Positions 36,928 through 46,100 of a DNA stretch of 64,000 bases are shown one piece after another. The notes beneath the pieces were generated by a model. It was not told where the DNA came from and made no database searches. It saw only the letters and a list, made by a program, of their open reading frames with translations. The DNA lies in contig NZ_FNUC01000004.1 in assembly GCF_900106035.1 (NCBI RefSeq), positions 868,001 through 932,000 on the forward strand, written 5' to 3'. How positions within the stretch are numbered: position 1 is the first letter of the stretch; each line of letters begins with the position of its first letter. This stretch comes from Jiangella alba (GTDB lineage: Bacteria; Actinomycetota; Actinomycetes; Jiangellales; Jiangellaceae). Position numbers and translations under genes: made by a program.

Positions 36928-38412
36928 TCAGAGCGCTGCCGGCTCCAGCACCTTGTCGTCCTCGACGGGGTCCGGCTCGACGTCGTCGTCACGGCGCCGC
37001 CTGAGCACCATCACCGCCAGGCCGGCGATCGCGACCCCCGTCACCAGCACCAGGCCGGGCCGGAACTGGTCGAACGTCGCTGCCTCCATGCCCTCGGCCG
37101 AGTGCGACCCGGCCGTCACGAGCGCCGTCGTCGCCGCGAGCACCACGGCGCCGCCGATCTGCCCGGACGTCTGGACCAGCCCGGCCGCGAGCCCCTGCTC
37201 GGAGTCGTCGACGCCGGCCGTGGCCTGCGACATGAGCGCGGAGAACGCGAGCATGAAGCCGAGGCCGATCAGCACCACGCTGGGCAGGATGTCCGTCACG
37301 TAGGCCGGCGACGGATCCCCGCCGAAGGCCAGGAACCACAGGTACGCGCCGCTCAGCGACACCAGCGCCGCGATGATCGGCCGCTGCGTCCCGTACCGGT
37401 CTATGACCCGGCTCATGTACGGCGAGCCGAACGCGACGATCAGGCCGGCCGGCAGCAGCGCGAGCGCCATCCGCAGCGGCGTCCAGCCGAGCGCCGCCTG
37501 GAAGTAGATCGTCAGCATGAACTGGAAGCTCAGGTACGACCCGAACAGCGCGATCATGCCCAGATTCGCCCGCACGATCGTGGCGATGCGCAGGATGCCG
37601 AGCCGGACCAGCGGATGCGCGACCCGCTGCTCGATCAGGACGAACGCCGCGAGCAGCGCGACGGCCAGCACGAACAGCACGATGGTCACGGGGTCGACCC
37701 AGCCGCGTTCCGGCGCGGACACGACGGAGTAGACGGCGAGCAGCATGCCGGCGGTGAGCGTGGCCGCACCGGTGAGGTCGTGCCCCCCGGCGTCGGCGGG
37801 ACGGTCACGCGGGATCAGCGCGATGCCGGCGACCAGCGCCATGATCGCCAGCGGCACCGGCATGAGGAAGTTCCAGCGCCAGCCCGCGCTGGTCAGCAGG
37901 CCGCCGAGGATGAGCCCGGACGAGTACCCGCTGGCGCCGAAGACGGCGAAGATCGACAGCGCCTTGTTGCGCGCCGGCCCTTCGCGGAAGGTGGTGGTCA
38001 GGATGGACAGCGCCGTGGGCGCGGTGAACGCGGCGGCGACACCCTTGACGAACCGCGTGACGATCAACAGCGTGCCGTCGTCGACGAGCCCGCCGATCAG
38101 CGAGGCGACGGCGAAGACGGCGAGGGCGATCAGGAACACCCGGCGGCGGCCGAGCAGGTCGGCCGTGCGGCCACCGAGGAGCAGCAGCGCTCCGTAGCCG
38201 AGCACGTAGCCGTTGACGATCCACTGCAGCGAGGTGGTCGACAACCCCAGCTCGGTGCCGATCGACGGAAGCGCGATGCCCACCATCGACACATCGAGCC
38301 CGTCGAGGAACATCACCAGGCACAGCACGCCGAGGACGCCCCACAGACGCGGGGTCCAACGCTGATCGTCGTGTGCAGAAGAGGTGGAACGCGGTGCGGC
38401 GGTTGCAGTCAC
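36928..38412 (-). CDS. MFS transporter, DHA2 (14-helix) family
   Basis: A 494-residue exporter with the DHA2 signature LDGLDVSMVGIALPSIGTELG, motif A GGRTADLLGRRRVFL, and GYSSGLILGGLLTSAGWRWNFLMPVPL (motif C region). The C-terminus is charged. A longer frame begins at 38454, but the GTG at 38412 fits: it has TAACGT 8 bp ahead (read on the minus strand), consistent with a leaderless start. The divergent MarR gene and the palindrome between them suggest substrate-induced efflux, as in emrR/emrB-type pairs. Confidence 0.88.
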   Translation of the reverse strand: MTATAAPRSTSSAHDDQRWTPRLWGVLGVLCLVMFLDGLDVSMVGIALPSIGTELGLSTTSLQWIVNGYVLGYGALLLLGGRTADLLGRRRVFLIALAVFAVASLIGGLVDDGTLLIVTRFVKGVAAAFTAPTALSILTTTFREGPARNKALSIFAVFGASGYSSGLILGGLLTSAGWRWNFLMPVPLAIMALVAGIALIPRDRPADAGGHDLTGAATLTAGMLLAVYSVVSAPERGWVDPVTIVLFVLAVALLAAFVLIEQRVAHPLVRLGILRIATIVRANLGMIALFGSYLSFQFMLTIYFQAALGWTPLRMALALLPAGLIVAFGSPYMSRVIDRYGTQRPIIAALVSLSGAYLWFLAFGGDPSPAYVTDILPSVVLIGLGFMLAFSALMSQATAGVDDSEQGLAAGLVQTSGQIGGAVVLAATTALVTAGSHSAEGMEAATFDQFRPGLVLVTGVAIAGLAVMVLRRRRDDDVEPDPVEDDKVLEPAAL

Positions 38413-38426
38413 GAGGCGAGACGTTA

Positions 38427-38440
38427 CATGCACGTGCATG
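38427..38440. promoter_or_regulatory. MarR-type palindromic operator
   Basis: CATGCACGTGCATG is a perfect 14-bp palindrome, just upstream of the -10 of the MFS gene. A weaker related site (CATGTACGTG, one mismatch) lies at about 38467-38476, before the MarR ATG. Confidence 0.65.
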
Positions 38441-38499
38441 AGATGCACAAGCATTTAATGTCCTTGCATGTACGTGGCGGCGGTGTTAAGGTGCGCTGC

Positions 38500-38877
38500 A
38501 TGGGCACGTCGGAGGAGCGTGAGCTGGTCGGCCAGTGGCGCGAGCTCATGACCTGCTACAACAAGGTCGCGTGCGACCTCGACCGCGAGCTGCAGGACCA
38601 GCACGGGCTCGGCCTCAGCGAGTTCGAGGCGCTCGACCGGCTGATCGAGTCGGGGCAAGAGAAGCTCCGCATGCACGAGCTCGCCGAAGGCATGTACCTC
38701 AGCCAGAGCGCCTTCTCCCGCACCGTCGCCCGGCTCGAACGGGCCGGCCTGGTCGGGCGCTCCATGTGCATGGACGACCGCCGCGCCATGTTCGTCAAAC
38801 CCACCGACGACGGCCGCGCCCGCCACGCCGAAGCCCGCGACACCCACCGCAAGGTCCTCGGCCACCACCTCGGCTGA
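38500..38877 (+). CDS. MarR family transcriptional regulator
   Basis: A 125-residue winged-helix regulator: LSEFEALDRLIESGQEKLRMHELAEGMYLSQSAFSRTVARLERAGLVGRSMCMDDRRAMFVKPTDDGRARHAEA. The helix-turn-helix and the beta-wing DDRRAMFVKPTDDG are typical. The ATG at 38500 has AAGG 8 bp upstream. It is divergent from an MFS exporter with a palindrome in the gap. Repression of the exporter, relieved by a small ligand, is inferred. Two cysteine/methionine-containing wing residues (MCMDD) could make it redox-sensitive, which is speculative. Confidence 0.9.
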   Translation: MGTSEERELVGQWRELMTCYNKVACDLDRELQDQHGLGLSEFEALDRLIESGQEKLRMHELAEGMYLSQSAFSRTVARLERAGLVGRSMCMDDRRAMFVKPTDDGRARHAEARDTHRKVLGHHLG

Positions 38878-38883
38878 GCGGTC

Positions 38884-39777
38884 TCACCCGGTCACCAGGC
38901 AGAGCGTCGCGTCAGCCACCCCCACCAGCAGCTGCTGCCCCCAGCTCAGCACGAGCCGGTCCGCCTCGAGGCCGTCGCCGAACACCACCAGGCCGTCGGT
39001 CTCGGCGGCCAGCGCCAGCCGGTCACCGGCCGGCAGCAGCCCGTCGACGCAGCTCGTCCCGGTCGACGGCGATGGCCAGGCCTCGCGGACGAACCACGCG
39101 AGCGCGCGGTCGGCCGGGCCGGGCAGCCGTGGCGGCGCGGGCCGGCCTTGCACCAGCGACGCGCACCACCCCGTCGCCCCGGTGCCGGTCCCGACGATGA
39201 CCCCCGACGACGACTGCCGCTCCGGCTCGCGCCCCGGCGCCGTCAGCAGGTACCGCGCCGACTGGTGACTGGCGTGACCGGCGAAGACCTCGTTCACCGC
39301 GAGCAGCCGCTGACCGTCGTCCAGCTCCGCCGCGACCATCGTCCGCCGCTCGACGCCGGCCCGGTCTGCGACGACGTCCGCCAGCAGCCGCGCCACCCGG
39401 TCCGGCACGTGCCGGACGAGGACGCCCGGGTTGCGGTCCGGGTCCGGGTTCACGCCGACGACCGGCTGGCCGTCCAGGTACTTCGCCACGTTCGCGACCA
39501 GCCCGTCCGGGCCGACGACGACCACGATGTCGCCGTCCTCGAACCGGAACCGGTCGAGGTCGGCCCGCTCGACCGTGCCGCGCCGCCAGTCACTCGGCAC
39601 CGCGACCGCGACCTGCTGCCGCGCCGCCTCGTCGGCGTCGTGCCGGTGCTGGACGGCGGCGAGGTCACGACCGCGGCCCCGCAGGAAGAACTCGGCCTGG
39701 CCTCGGGTGCCGTGCCGGTCGACCAGTTCCTCCAGCTCGGTGCGACGGTGCACCACCACGACGCGCGGCGCGAGCAT
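38884..39777 (-). CDS. NAD kinase-like protein with altered GGDG motif
   Basis: A 297-residue protein with the layout of ATP-NAD kinases. Residues 83-111 read [19 protein letters not shown] and then VVGVNPDP; the family's GGDG is here G89-P90-D91-G92. N162-E163 matches the conserved NE, and GTGTGATGW (196-204) takes the place of the usual TPTGSTAY-type loop. The substitutions make ordinary NAD kinase activity uncertain, though the catalytic Asp91 is kept. It is coupled to the SPFH gene by a 1-bp overlap (TGATG) and sits next to an NrtR-type regulator, which supports a role with NAD or a similar nucleotide. Confidence 0.7.
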   Translation of the reverse strand: MLAPRVVVVHRRTELEELVDRHGTRGQAEFFLRGRGRDLAAVQHRHDADEAARQQVAVAVPSDWRRGTVERADLDRFRFEDGDIVVVVGPDGLVANVAKYLDGQPVVGVNPDPDRNPGVLVRHVPDRVARLLADVVADRAGVERRTMVAAELDDGQRLLAVNEVFAGHASHQSARYLLTAPGREPERQSSSGVIVGTGTGATGWCASLVQGRPAPPRLPGPADRALAWFVREAWPSPSTGTSCVDGLLPAGDRLALAAETDGLVVFGDGLEADRLVLSWGQQLLVGVADATLCLVTG

Positions 39778-40781
39778 CAGCGCGCCGCGCCGTCGGTCAG
39801 CTTGGCCAGCACCGACGTGAGCAGGTCCGGCGTCACGTTGACCGTGCCGATCTCGGGCAGCCCGCCGGCCAGGTCCCGCAGCGCCAGCGCGAGCAGCGTG
39901 CCGTGATCCAGCTCGGACAGGACGGCCATCCGCGCAGCCTCCGCGTCCGCCGCGGCGGTGCCCGTCTGCCGGACGCGGTCGGCTTCGGCCGCGGCGGCCA
40001 GACCGATCCGCTCCGCCTCGGCCGCGGCGGCGATCCGCGCGGCCGCCGCCTCCTCCGTCGCCCGCCGTCGCTCGTTGGCGCCGTGCTGGGCGACCAGACG
40101 TTCCTCGCGAGCGGCGAGCTCGATCTTCGACTGCAGCTCGTTCTCGCTGATCGCCCGCTCACGTTCGACGGCGTGTGCTCGGCGCTCGTAGGTGGCCCGG
40201 TCGGCCTCCTCCTGGATCAGCTCGCGGGCCGGCGTCTGCAACGCGCGCTCGATGTCCGGATCGGGCCGGACCGCGACGACGCGCACGTCCAGCACGACGA
40301 TGCCGGTGTCGCCCAGCCTGGCGTCGCCGACGAGACCGGTGCGCAGCCGCTCGCGGATCGCGGTCGCGCCCGCGCCGAGCGCGTCGGCCATCGCGGTCGT
40401 CACGAGCAGGTCGGCGGCGTGCTGCTGTGCCGTCTCCGTCAGCAGGTGGGCGACCTGATCGAGCGGCGCCGAGCGCCAGCGGCCGGTCGCGGTGTCGATG
40501 GCGAAGTCGATGCGGCCGGCAACCTGCTCGGGGTCGGCGAACCGGTACGTCACCGTCGCCTGAACCGCCACCTTCTGGAAGTCGCCGGTGCGGGCATGGA
40601 ACAGCAGCGGCAACTCGCGATCGTCGACGGGCACCTCGCTGAGCGCGGCCGTCAGTGGCCGGAACCAGAACGAGCAACTGGTTCCGCTGTTCACGACGCG
40701 GTCGCCGCGCTGGTGGACCACGTGTTCGGTCGGGGTCGACCGGAGGTGCCGGACGAGGCCGAACCTGCGGATCTCTGCCAT
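39777..40781 (-). CDS. SPFH/band-7 domain protein
   Basis: A 334-residue protein. Residues 1-200 form an SPFH/prohibitin-homology domain ([71 protein letters not shown]). Residues 200-290 are a long Ala/Glu/Arg coiled coil ([35 protein letters not shown]), followed by a short tail. No transmembrane helix is visible, so it may be a soluble or peripheral scaffold. SPFH proteins oligomerise through these coiled coils. It begins an operon with the NAD-kinase-like gene. The start is at the ATG 40781, and a palindromic site sits 18 bp upstream. Confidence 0.83.
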   Translation of the reverse strand: MAEIRRFGLVRHLRSTPTEHVVHQRGDRVVNSGTSCSFWFRPLTAALSEVPVDDRELPLLFHARTGDFQKVAVQATVTYRFADPEQVAGRIDFAIDTATGRWRSAPLDQVAHLLTETAQQHAADLLVTTAMADALGAGATAIRERLRTGLVGDARLGDTGIVVLDVRVVAVRPDPDIERALQTPARELIQEEADRATYERRAHAVERERAISENELQSKIELAAREERLVAQHGANERRRATEEAAAARIAAAAEAERIGLAAAAEADRVRQTGTAAADAEAARMAVLSELDHGTLLALALRDLAGGLPEIGTVNVTPDLLTSVLAKLTDGAAR

Positions 40782-40798
40782 CTCTGGTGTCCTCTCTT

Positions 40799-40819
40799 TT
40801 ATCGTCGTTTCGACGATAA
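40799..40819. promoter_or_regulatory. Inverted-repeat operator 1 of the NrtR region
   Basis: TTATCGTCG (40799-40807) and CGACGATAA (40811-40819) form a perfect 9-bp inverted repeat around TTT, between the divergent SPFH and Nudix-regulator starts. It is a good candidate site for the adjacent NrtR-like protein. Confidence 0.75.
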
Positions 40820-40834
40820 GCGGTTCGGCAGTAA

Positions 40835-40857
40835 TCGTCAATGTGACGAGATAGGAT
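40835..40857 (+). promoter_or_regulatory. Operator 2 and -10 of the Nudix regulator
   Basis: TCGTCA (40835-40840) and TGACGA (40844-40849) form a second inverted repeat around ATG, sharing the TCGTC core of operator 1. It sits directly before a -10-like TAGGAT (40852-40857), 6 bp from the ATG, so the gene is probably leaderless and self-repressed. Confidence 0.6.
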
Positions 40858-40863
40858 GTCGGC

Positions 40864-41556
40864 ATGGCCGGTTCCGACCACCCGCCGTTCGCGGTCACCG
40901 TCGACCTCGTGCTCCTCACGGTGCGCTCCGGACGCTTCGCCGTCCTGGTCGTCGAGCGCGGGGAGCAGCCGTTCCGTGGCCGGCTCGCCCTGCCCGGCGG
41001 CTTCATCCGCCCCGACGAGGACCTCCCCGACGCGGCGCTGCGCGAGCTACGCGAGGAGACCGGGCTGGCGCCGTCGCTGGGCCATCTCGAACAGCTGGCC
41101 AGCTACGGCGCCCCCGGCCGCGACCCCCGACAACGCGTCGTCTCCGTCGCCTACCTCGGGCTGATGCCGGACCTCCCCGAACCCGTCGCCGGCAGCGACG
41201 CCGCGGCCAGCCGGTTCGTGCCGGTCGACGCGTTGCTGCGAGAGGCGGGCTCGCTGGCCTTCGACCACGGCGCGATCCTCGCCGACGGAGTCGAACGGGC
41301 CCGGGCGAAGCTCGAGTACACCTCGCTGGCCACGGCGTTCTGCCCCTCCGAGTTCACGGTGGGTGAGCTGCGCGCCGTCTACGAGGCCGTCTGGGGGGTC
41401 GAGCTCGATCCGCGCAACTTCCACCGCAAGGTCACCGGCACGCCCGGCTTCCTCGCGCCCACCGGCGCCTCCACCACCCGCGGTGGCGGACGGCCGGCCC
41501 AGCTCTATCGCCGTGGGTCCACGAGCGCGCTGATGCCGCCCCTCCTCCGCACCTGA
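40864..41556 (+). CDS. NrtR-type Nudix-wHTH transcriptional regulator
   Basis: A 230-residue protein. The N-terminal Nudix domain has an intact Nudix box, from GFIRPDEDLPDAAL to RELREETGL. The C-terminal part is a winged helix (LATAFCPSEFTVGELRAVYEAVWGVELDPRNFHRKVTGTPGFL), the hallmark of the NrtR regulators. NrtR proteins control NAD synthesis and related genes in response to ADP-ribose or similar ligands. Here the divergent targets are the SPFH/NAD-kinase-like operon, and inverted repeats lie in the 82-bp gap. The intact box suggests a possible residual hydrolase activity. A leaderless ATG at 40864 is likely. Confidence 0.88.
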   Translation: MAGSDHPPFAVTVDLVLLTVRSGRFAVLVVERGEQPFRGRLALPGGFIRPDEDLPDAALRELREETGLAPSLGHLEQLASYGAPGRDPRQRVVSVAYLGLMPDLPEPVAGSDAAASRFVPVDALLREAGSLAFDHGAILADGVERARAKLEYTSLATAFCPSEFTVGELRAVYEAVWGVELDPRNFHRKVTGTPGFLAPTGASTTRGGGRPAQLYRRGSTSALMPPLLRT

Positions 41557-41585
41557 GCCGTCGCCCTCTGCGTCCCGCGCCGCCC

Positions 41586-41790
41586 GCCCCGCATCTCGCC
41601 GCCACGATCCCGCCATCGCGCCAGCTCCCCGCACCGCGCCTTCGCCCCGCACAGTCCGTCGCCGCGTCCTGCCCACTGAGCCGCCTGCCCCGCATCTCGC
41701 CGCCGCGATCCCGCCATCGCGCCAGCTCCCGCACCGCGCCTTGCGCCCGCCACACCTGCGCCCCGCCGCGCCCCGCCCACTGAGCCGCCA
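41586..41790. repeat. Imperfect ~101-bp tandem repeat, intergenic
   Basis: Two similar copies start with the GCATCTCGCCGCC core at 41591 and 41692, a period of 101 bp. The similarity runs to CCCACTGAGCCGCC in each. Copy 2 holds an inverted repeat CGCGAT...ATCGCG around CCCGCC; copy 1 has one mismatch. Together with flanks this fills most of the gap between 41557 and 41860. No convincing gene lies there. Confidence 0.75.
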
Positions 41791-41860
41791 CCACCCACCA
41801 CTGCCGCCCGGCGGCCGGACGCCGGGTGGTCTCGCCGCCGTCCTCGAATAAGCTCGAAGG

Positions 41861-42724
41861 GTGCTCGACCGCATCGACCCCGGCCACCCGGCCTGGCCGG
41901 CCGTCGGCGAGGCGACCTCGGTGCTGTCGGGCCGTCCGGCCGCCGTGCTGACCGGGGCCGGCATCTCGACCGACTCCGGCATCCCCGACTATCGCGGCCC
42001 CGACTCCCCGCCGCGCACCCCCATGACCTACCAGCAGTTCGTCGGCGACCCCGACCGCCGTCGCCACTACTGGGCCCGCAACCACGTCGGCTGGCGGCAC
42101 GTCCACCGCACCCGCCCGAACCCCGGCCACGTCGCGGTCAGCCGCCTGGAAGAGGGCGGGGCCGCGGTCGGCGTCATCACCCAGAACGTCGACACCCTGC
42201 ACGACGCCGCCGGCAGCCGCAACGTCATCGACCTGCACGGACGCTACGACCGCGTCATCTGCCTCAGCTGCCGCCGGGTCGTGCCGCGCGACCACGTCGC
42301 CACCCGGCTCACGGCGCTGAACCCCGATTTCGCCGACGAGGTCGCCGACGCCGAGATCGCGCCCGACGCCGACGCCGTCATCGAGGCGACCGCCCATTTC
42401 CGGGTCGCCGACTGCGAGGTGTGCGGCGGCATCCTCAAACCGGACATCGTCTACTTCGGCGAGAACGTGCCGAAACCGCGGGTCGAGGCGGCGTACGCGC
42501 TGGTCGACTCCGCGGCGGCGCTGCTGGTCGCCGGCTCTTCGCTCACCGTCATGTCCGGGCTGCGGTTCGTCCGGCACGCGCACCGCACCGGCCGCCCGGT
42601 GGTCATCGTCAACCGCGGCGTCACCCGCGGCGACGACCTCGCCACCGTCAAGGTCGACGCCGGCTGCTCGCCCGTGCTGACGGTGTTCGCCTCGGTCCTG
42701 ATCGGTTCCGCCGTCAGTCGGTGA
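41861..42724 (+). CDS. Sir2-family NAD-dependent deacylase
   Basis: A 287-residue sirtuin. Motifs: TGAGISTDSGIPDYRGP (31-47), ITQNVDTLHDAAGS (106-119), the catalytic His126 in DLHGRYD, four zinc cysteines (C134, C137, C185, C188), and LKPDIVYFGENVP, VAGSSLTVMSG. It removes acyl groups from lysines using NAD+. A GTG at 41861 lies 6 bp after TAAGCT (41849-41854), a likely -10, so it may be leaderless; GAAGG immediately precedes the codon but is too close to act as a Shine-Dalgarno. It adds to the NAD-related group with the NrtR regulator and kinase-like gene. Its 3' end overlaps the YbaK-type gene by 11 bp. Confidence 0.93.
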   Translation: MLDRIDPGHPAWPAVGEATSVLSGRPAAVLTGAGISTDSGIPDYRGPDSPPRTPMTYQQFVGDPDRRRHYWARNHVGWRHVHRTRPNPGHVAVSRLEEGGAAVGVITQNVDTLHDAAGSRNVIDLHGRYDRVICLSCRRVVPRDHVATRLTALNPDFADEVADAEIAPDADAVIEATAHFRVADCEVCGGILKPDIVYFGENVPKPRVEAAYALVDSAAALLVAGSSLTVMSGLRFVRHAHRTGRPVVIVNRGVTRGDDLATVKVDAGCSPVLTVFASVLIGSAVSR

Positions 42725-43172
42725 CGTCCGCGACCGTCGCGTCGAGCGTCTTCACCAGTTCGTCGCCGTCGACCGTGGCCGACACCCCGAACGCGCCGGC
42801 GCCGATCGACACCGTCCGCCCGAGCACCCGCTCGTCCGCGACGACCGGCCACGCCCGCGTCGCCCCGAACGGCGTGATCGTGCCACGCTCGTACCCCGTG
42901 ACGTCGCGCGCCGTCTCGGCGTCGGGCATCGACAGCCGCTTGACGCCGAACAACGTGCGCAGCTTCGGCCACGCGATCGTGCGGTCGCCGGGGACCAGCA
43001 CGAACACGTAGTCGTCGTCGGCGCGTCGCACCACGATCGTCTTGATGACGGCGGCCGGCTCGACCCCGCGCGCGGCGGCGGCCTCCTCGAGGCTGTTCAC
43101 CGGCGGATGACGGACGATCTCATGGGCCAGCCCCGATTCGCGCAGGGCCTCGACGCCGCGTTCTTGGGTCAT
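42714..43172 (-). CDS. YbaK/prolyl-tRNA editing domain protein
   Basis: A 152-residue protein of the YbaK/EbsC fold: HEIVRHPPVNSLEEAAAARGVEPAAVIKTIVVRRADDDYVFVLVPGDRTIAWPKLR, GYERGTITPFGATRAWPVVADERVL. These proteins deacylate mischarged tRNA (Cys-tRNA-Pro or Ala-tRNA-Pro). The conserved lysine (K in VIKTIVV) and the GTITPFG loop are present. The specific substrate cannot be told. Convergent with the sirtuin, overlapping by 11 bp. Confidence 0.88.
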   Translation of the reverse strand: MTQERGVEALRESGLAHEIVRHPPVNSLEEAAAARGVEPAAVIKTIVVRRADDDYVFVLVPGDRTIAWPKLRTLFGVKRLSMPDAETARDVTGYERGTITPFGATRAWPVVADERVLGRTVSIGAGAFGVSATVDGDELVKTLDATVADVTD

Positions 43173-43194
43173 GTCCAGAAGCGTATGCGGCCGC

Positions 43195-46100
43195 TCACCT
43201 CCCCGCCGTCGACCGGGGTCGGCCGGGCCCGTGCGATCCCGCCGCCCCGTCCGCCGACCTGCGGCCGGACCCGCCGGGCGCCTCCGGTGCGCCAGACGTC
43301 GCCACAGCGCCAGACGCCCCCGGTTCGCCAGACGTCGCCACAGCGCCAGACGCCCCCGGTTCGCCAGACGTCGCCACAGCGCCAGACGCCCCCGGTTGGC
43401 CGGACGTCACCGGTTCGCCGGCCGCCGCCACCCGGCGGTCCGCGCCCTGCGCACCGCTCTGCGCACCGCTCTGCGCACCGCTCTGCCCAGCGCGCCGCAC
43501 ACCGCCTTGCGCATCGCCCCGCTCGCCGCCCGCCCGGAGCCGCTCGATCAACTCCTCCGTCTCGGCCTCGAGATCGCCGCCGAGGTCCGCCGCCGTGGCC
43601 CGCAGCTTCTCGATCGTCCCCAGCAGCCGGCCTGGATCGCCGAGCGCGGCCTCGGCCTTGAGCCGGTCCCGCCACAACAGCTCGACCCCCGGCTCGACGG
43701 ACAACCCGAGCAGCGCCGCACGCAGCGCCTCCCACGCGTCGCCGTCGACGAGCGACCGCAGCGCCACCTCGTGACACGCGTCGACGATGGAGGCGATCAT
43801 CTCCTGCGCGAGGTGATCGGCCCACGTGTACCGCCGCCGGCCCCGTCCGGAGAACGGCCGCCCGCTGACGAGGTCGAGCGCGGCCCGCAACTCGGCGTTG
43901 CCGGCCCGCGCTGGACCGTCCGGGAGCAGGTCGCACCACTCGTCCCAGTCGCTGCGGATGCCTGGGCGCAGCGTGTAGCCGCTGTCGGTGCGCGGCAGCA
44001 GCGACGCACCGGCCGCGTCGGTGCCGAGCCAGCGTCTGAGCTTCGAGATCGCCGTCCCACGTGTCGTCTTCGTCACCGCCGACCCGGGCCAGATCGCCTC
44101 GTCGATCGCCGTCGAGTCGCAGCCCGGGTTCAGCGCGATGAACATCGCCAACTCGGTCAACTGGCCGAGCTTCGTCTGTTCGCCCAGCTCAGCGGCGTTC
44201 CGCACCTCGACCGGCCCGAGCATCAGCAGTCGCGGCAGCGCCCGTCCCGGCGCCGCCGTGGCCGGCGGCAGGGTCGGACCGGCCACCTCGACGGACCTGC
44301 GGCGATCCGACCGCGCCGGCGCGGCACCCGTCGCCCGTTCCGCCACGCCCCGAGCCTTCGCAGCCTCACCAGGGCGCGCCTTCTCTCCCACGTCGCCCGC
44401 CGAGATCTCGACCATCGGCACACCACACCCCTCCAGGTCAGGCCGGTCCGTTCCGGCGGCCGTCAGCAACCGGCCGAAGCGGCCGCGGGTCTCCTCGTCC
44501 AGGAGTTGCGGCCGGATCGGCACCCCGAGCGGATCGAGGACGGCCGTCGGCCGCTCCGGCGTCCCGTCCAGCCGCAACACCCACGTCGCACCACCGGAGT
44601 GCGGGACGTGGCCGCGCAGCCGGTGGCCGCGTGACGGCGGACCGGCGGGCTCGCCGCTGCCGACCACCGCCGCGACGGCCACGCGCGGCGCCGTGACGAT
44701 CAGCGCCTCGAGCCGATCCCACTGGTCGGCCGGCAGCGGCTCCGCGATCACCACGATCTCCGGCGTCCACGTGGCGTCGGCGACCTGGGTGACGCGGGCC
44801 GCGCCGAGGCCGCTGACACCAGCCGTGGCCAGCAGCAACCGGTCGTCCGCGACCCGCACCGTGAGTTCGTCCAGCAACCGCCCGACGTCGGTGACGTGCC
44901 GGACCCGTCCGGTGTCGAGCAGGTCGAGGTCGGCCAGCGCCGGCGCCCCGACGACGGTGACCCGCAGGTCGTCGGCCCACGCGCTGGTGGCCAGCTCCGC
45001 GGCGACCGCCGCCAGCGCCGACCGCACCAGCTCGGCCCGGCCGTCCACCACCAGCGCGCCGACCTGCTCGAGGTCGAGCAGCACCAGCGCGTCGTCGTGG
45101 TCGTGCCCGAGTGTGACGAGGCTCGGGTACGGCGCCGGCACGTCCGCCTCGACGTCCGCCACCTCGTCGAGCGGCGCCGTCCAGACACCGCCGTGCGCGG
45201 TGCCCGCGAACGGCGGCGGCAACTCGGCCGGCGCGGCAAGGTACAGCTCGAGGGTGCGCTTGGTCAGCCGGACGGCGCGCAACGGCGGTAGCCCGCGCCC
45301 CATCTGTGCCAGCTTGGCGGCCAGTCCACGCAGCACTCGGTCGACCACGTCGACGGCGACGGGATCGGCGGCCTGCCGCAGCTCGGTCTCGGCGCGCTGA
45401 TCGGCTGGGCTGCCCCCGCCGAGGCGCCGGCCCGGACGCCGATGCCGCTGCTCACGCACCCTTCGGGCCGCCAGCACGCCGACGAGCGCCGCCGCCAGCA
45501 CAGCGCCCACTCCACCGGCCGTCCGCACCAGCTCACCGTCGTCATCGGCCTCCGCCGACCCGCCGCCCTCCGCCGACCCGCCGCCCTCCGCCGACCCATC
45601 GGCTTCCGTCCGCGGTTCGTCGCCAGGTTCGGCCTCCATCACCAATGCGTCGCCGGTGGTCGCACCCACCGGCCCCGTCGCGTCGGCTCCATCGGCTGCC
45701 GGGCCGCCGGTATCGGGCAGCTCTCCGCGCGTGGCCGGCAGCGTGAGCGTCCATCCCGGCACGATGAGATCGGCGTCGACGAGCCGCCGCCCGTCAGGCT
45801 GCACCGTCGCCGCCGACGCCGCCACGATCTCCGGATACCTGCGCGGATCACCGAGCCGAACCTCCGCGACGTCCCACAACGTGTCGCCGTCGACCACGAC
45901 GTGCGTGCCGGCAGGCAGCGCGCCGACCAGGTCGGTGGTGACGGGCGGCGCCGGTTCCCAGGGCGGCGGCGCACCCGATGCGGCGAACGCGACGTGACCA
46001 CCCGCGCCGACCGCGGCCACCGTCGCGACCAGGCCGGCGACGAGTCGCTGCTGCGCGCGCAGCCCGGGCACCCGCGGCGCCGGCCGTCCACGGATCGCCG

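Noticed and set aside
36901..38499. Long plus-strand frame through the MFS gene into MarR
   Set aside because: The real MarR gene begins at 38500; upstream codons are the antisense of the MFS transporter.
43291..43398. CRISPR array
   Set aside because: The 36-bp repeats are contiguous, without spacers, and encode an in-frame protein repeat.
43195..44634. Long plus-strand frames over the BTAD gene
   Set aside because: The minus strand has the real domain motifs (LysM, BTAD); the plus frames are low-complexity.
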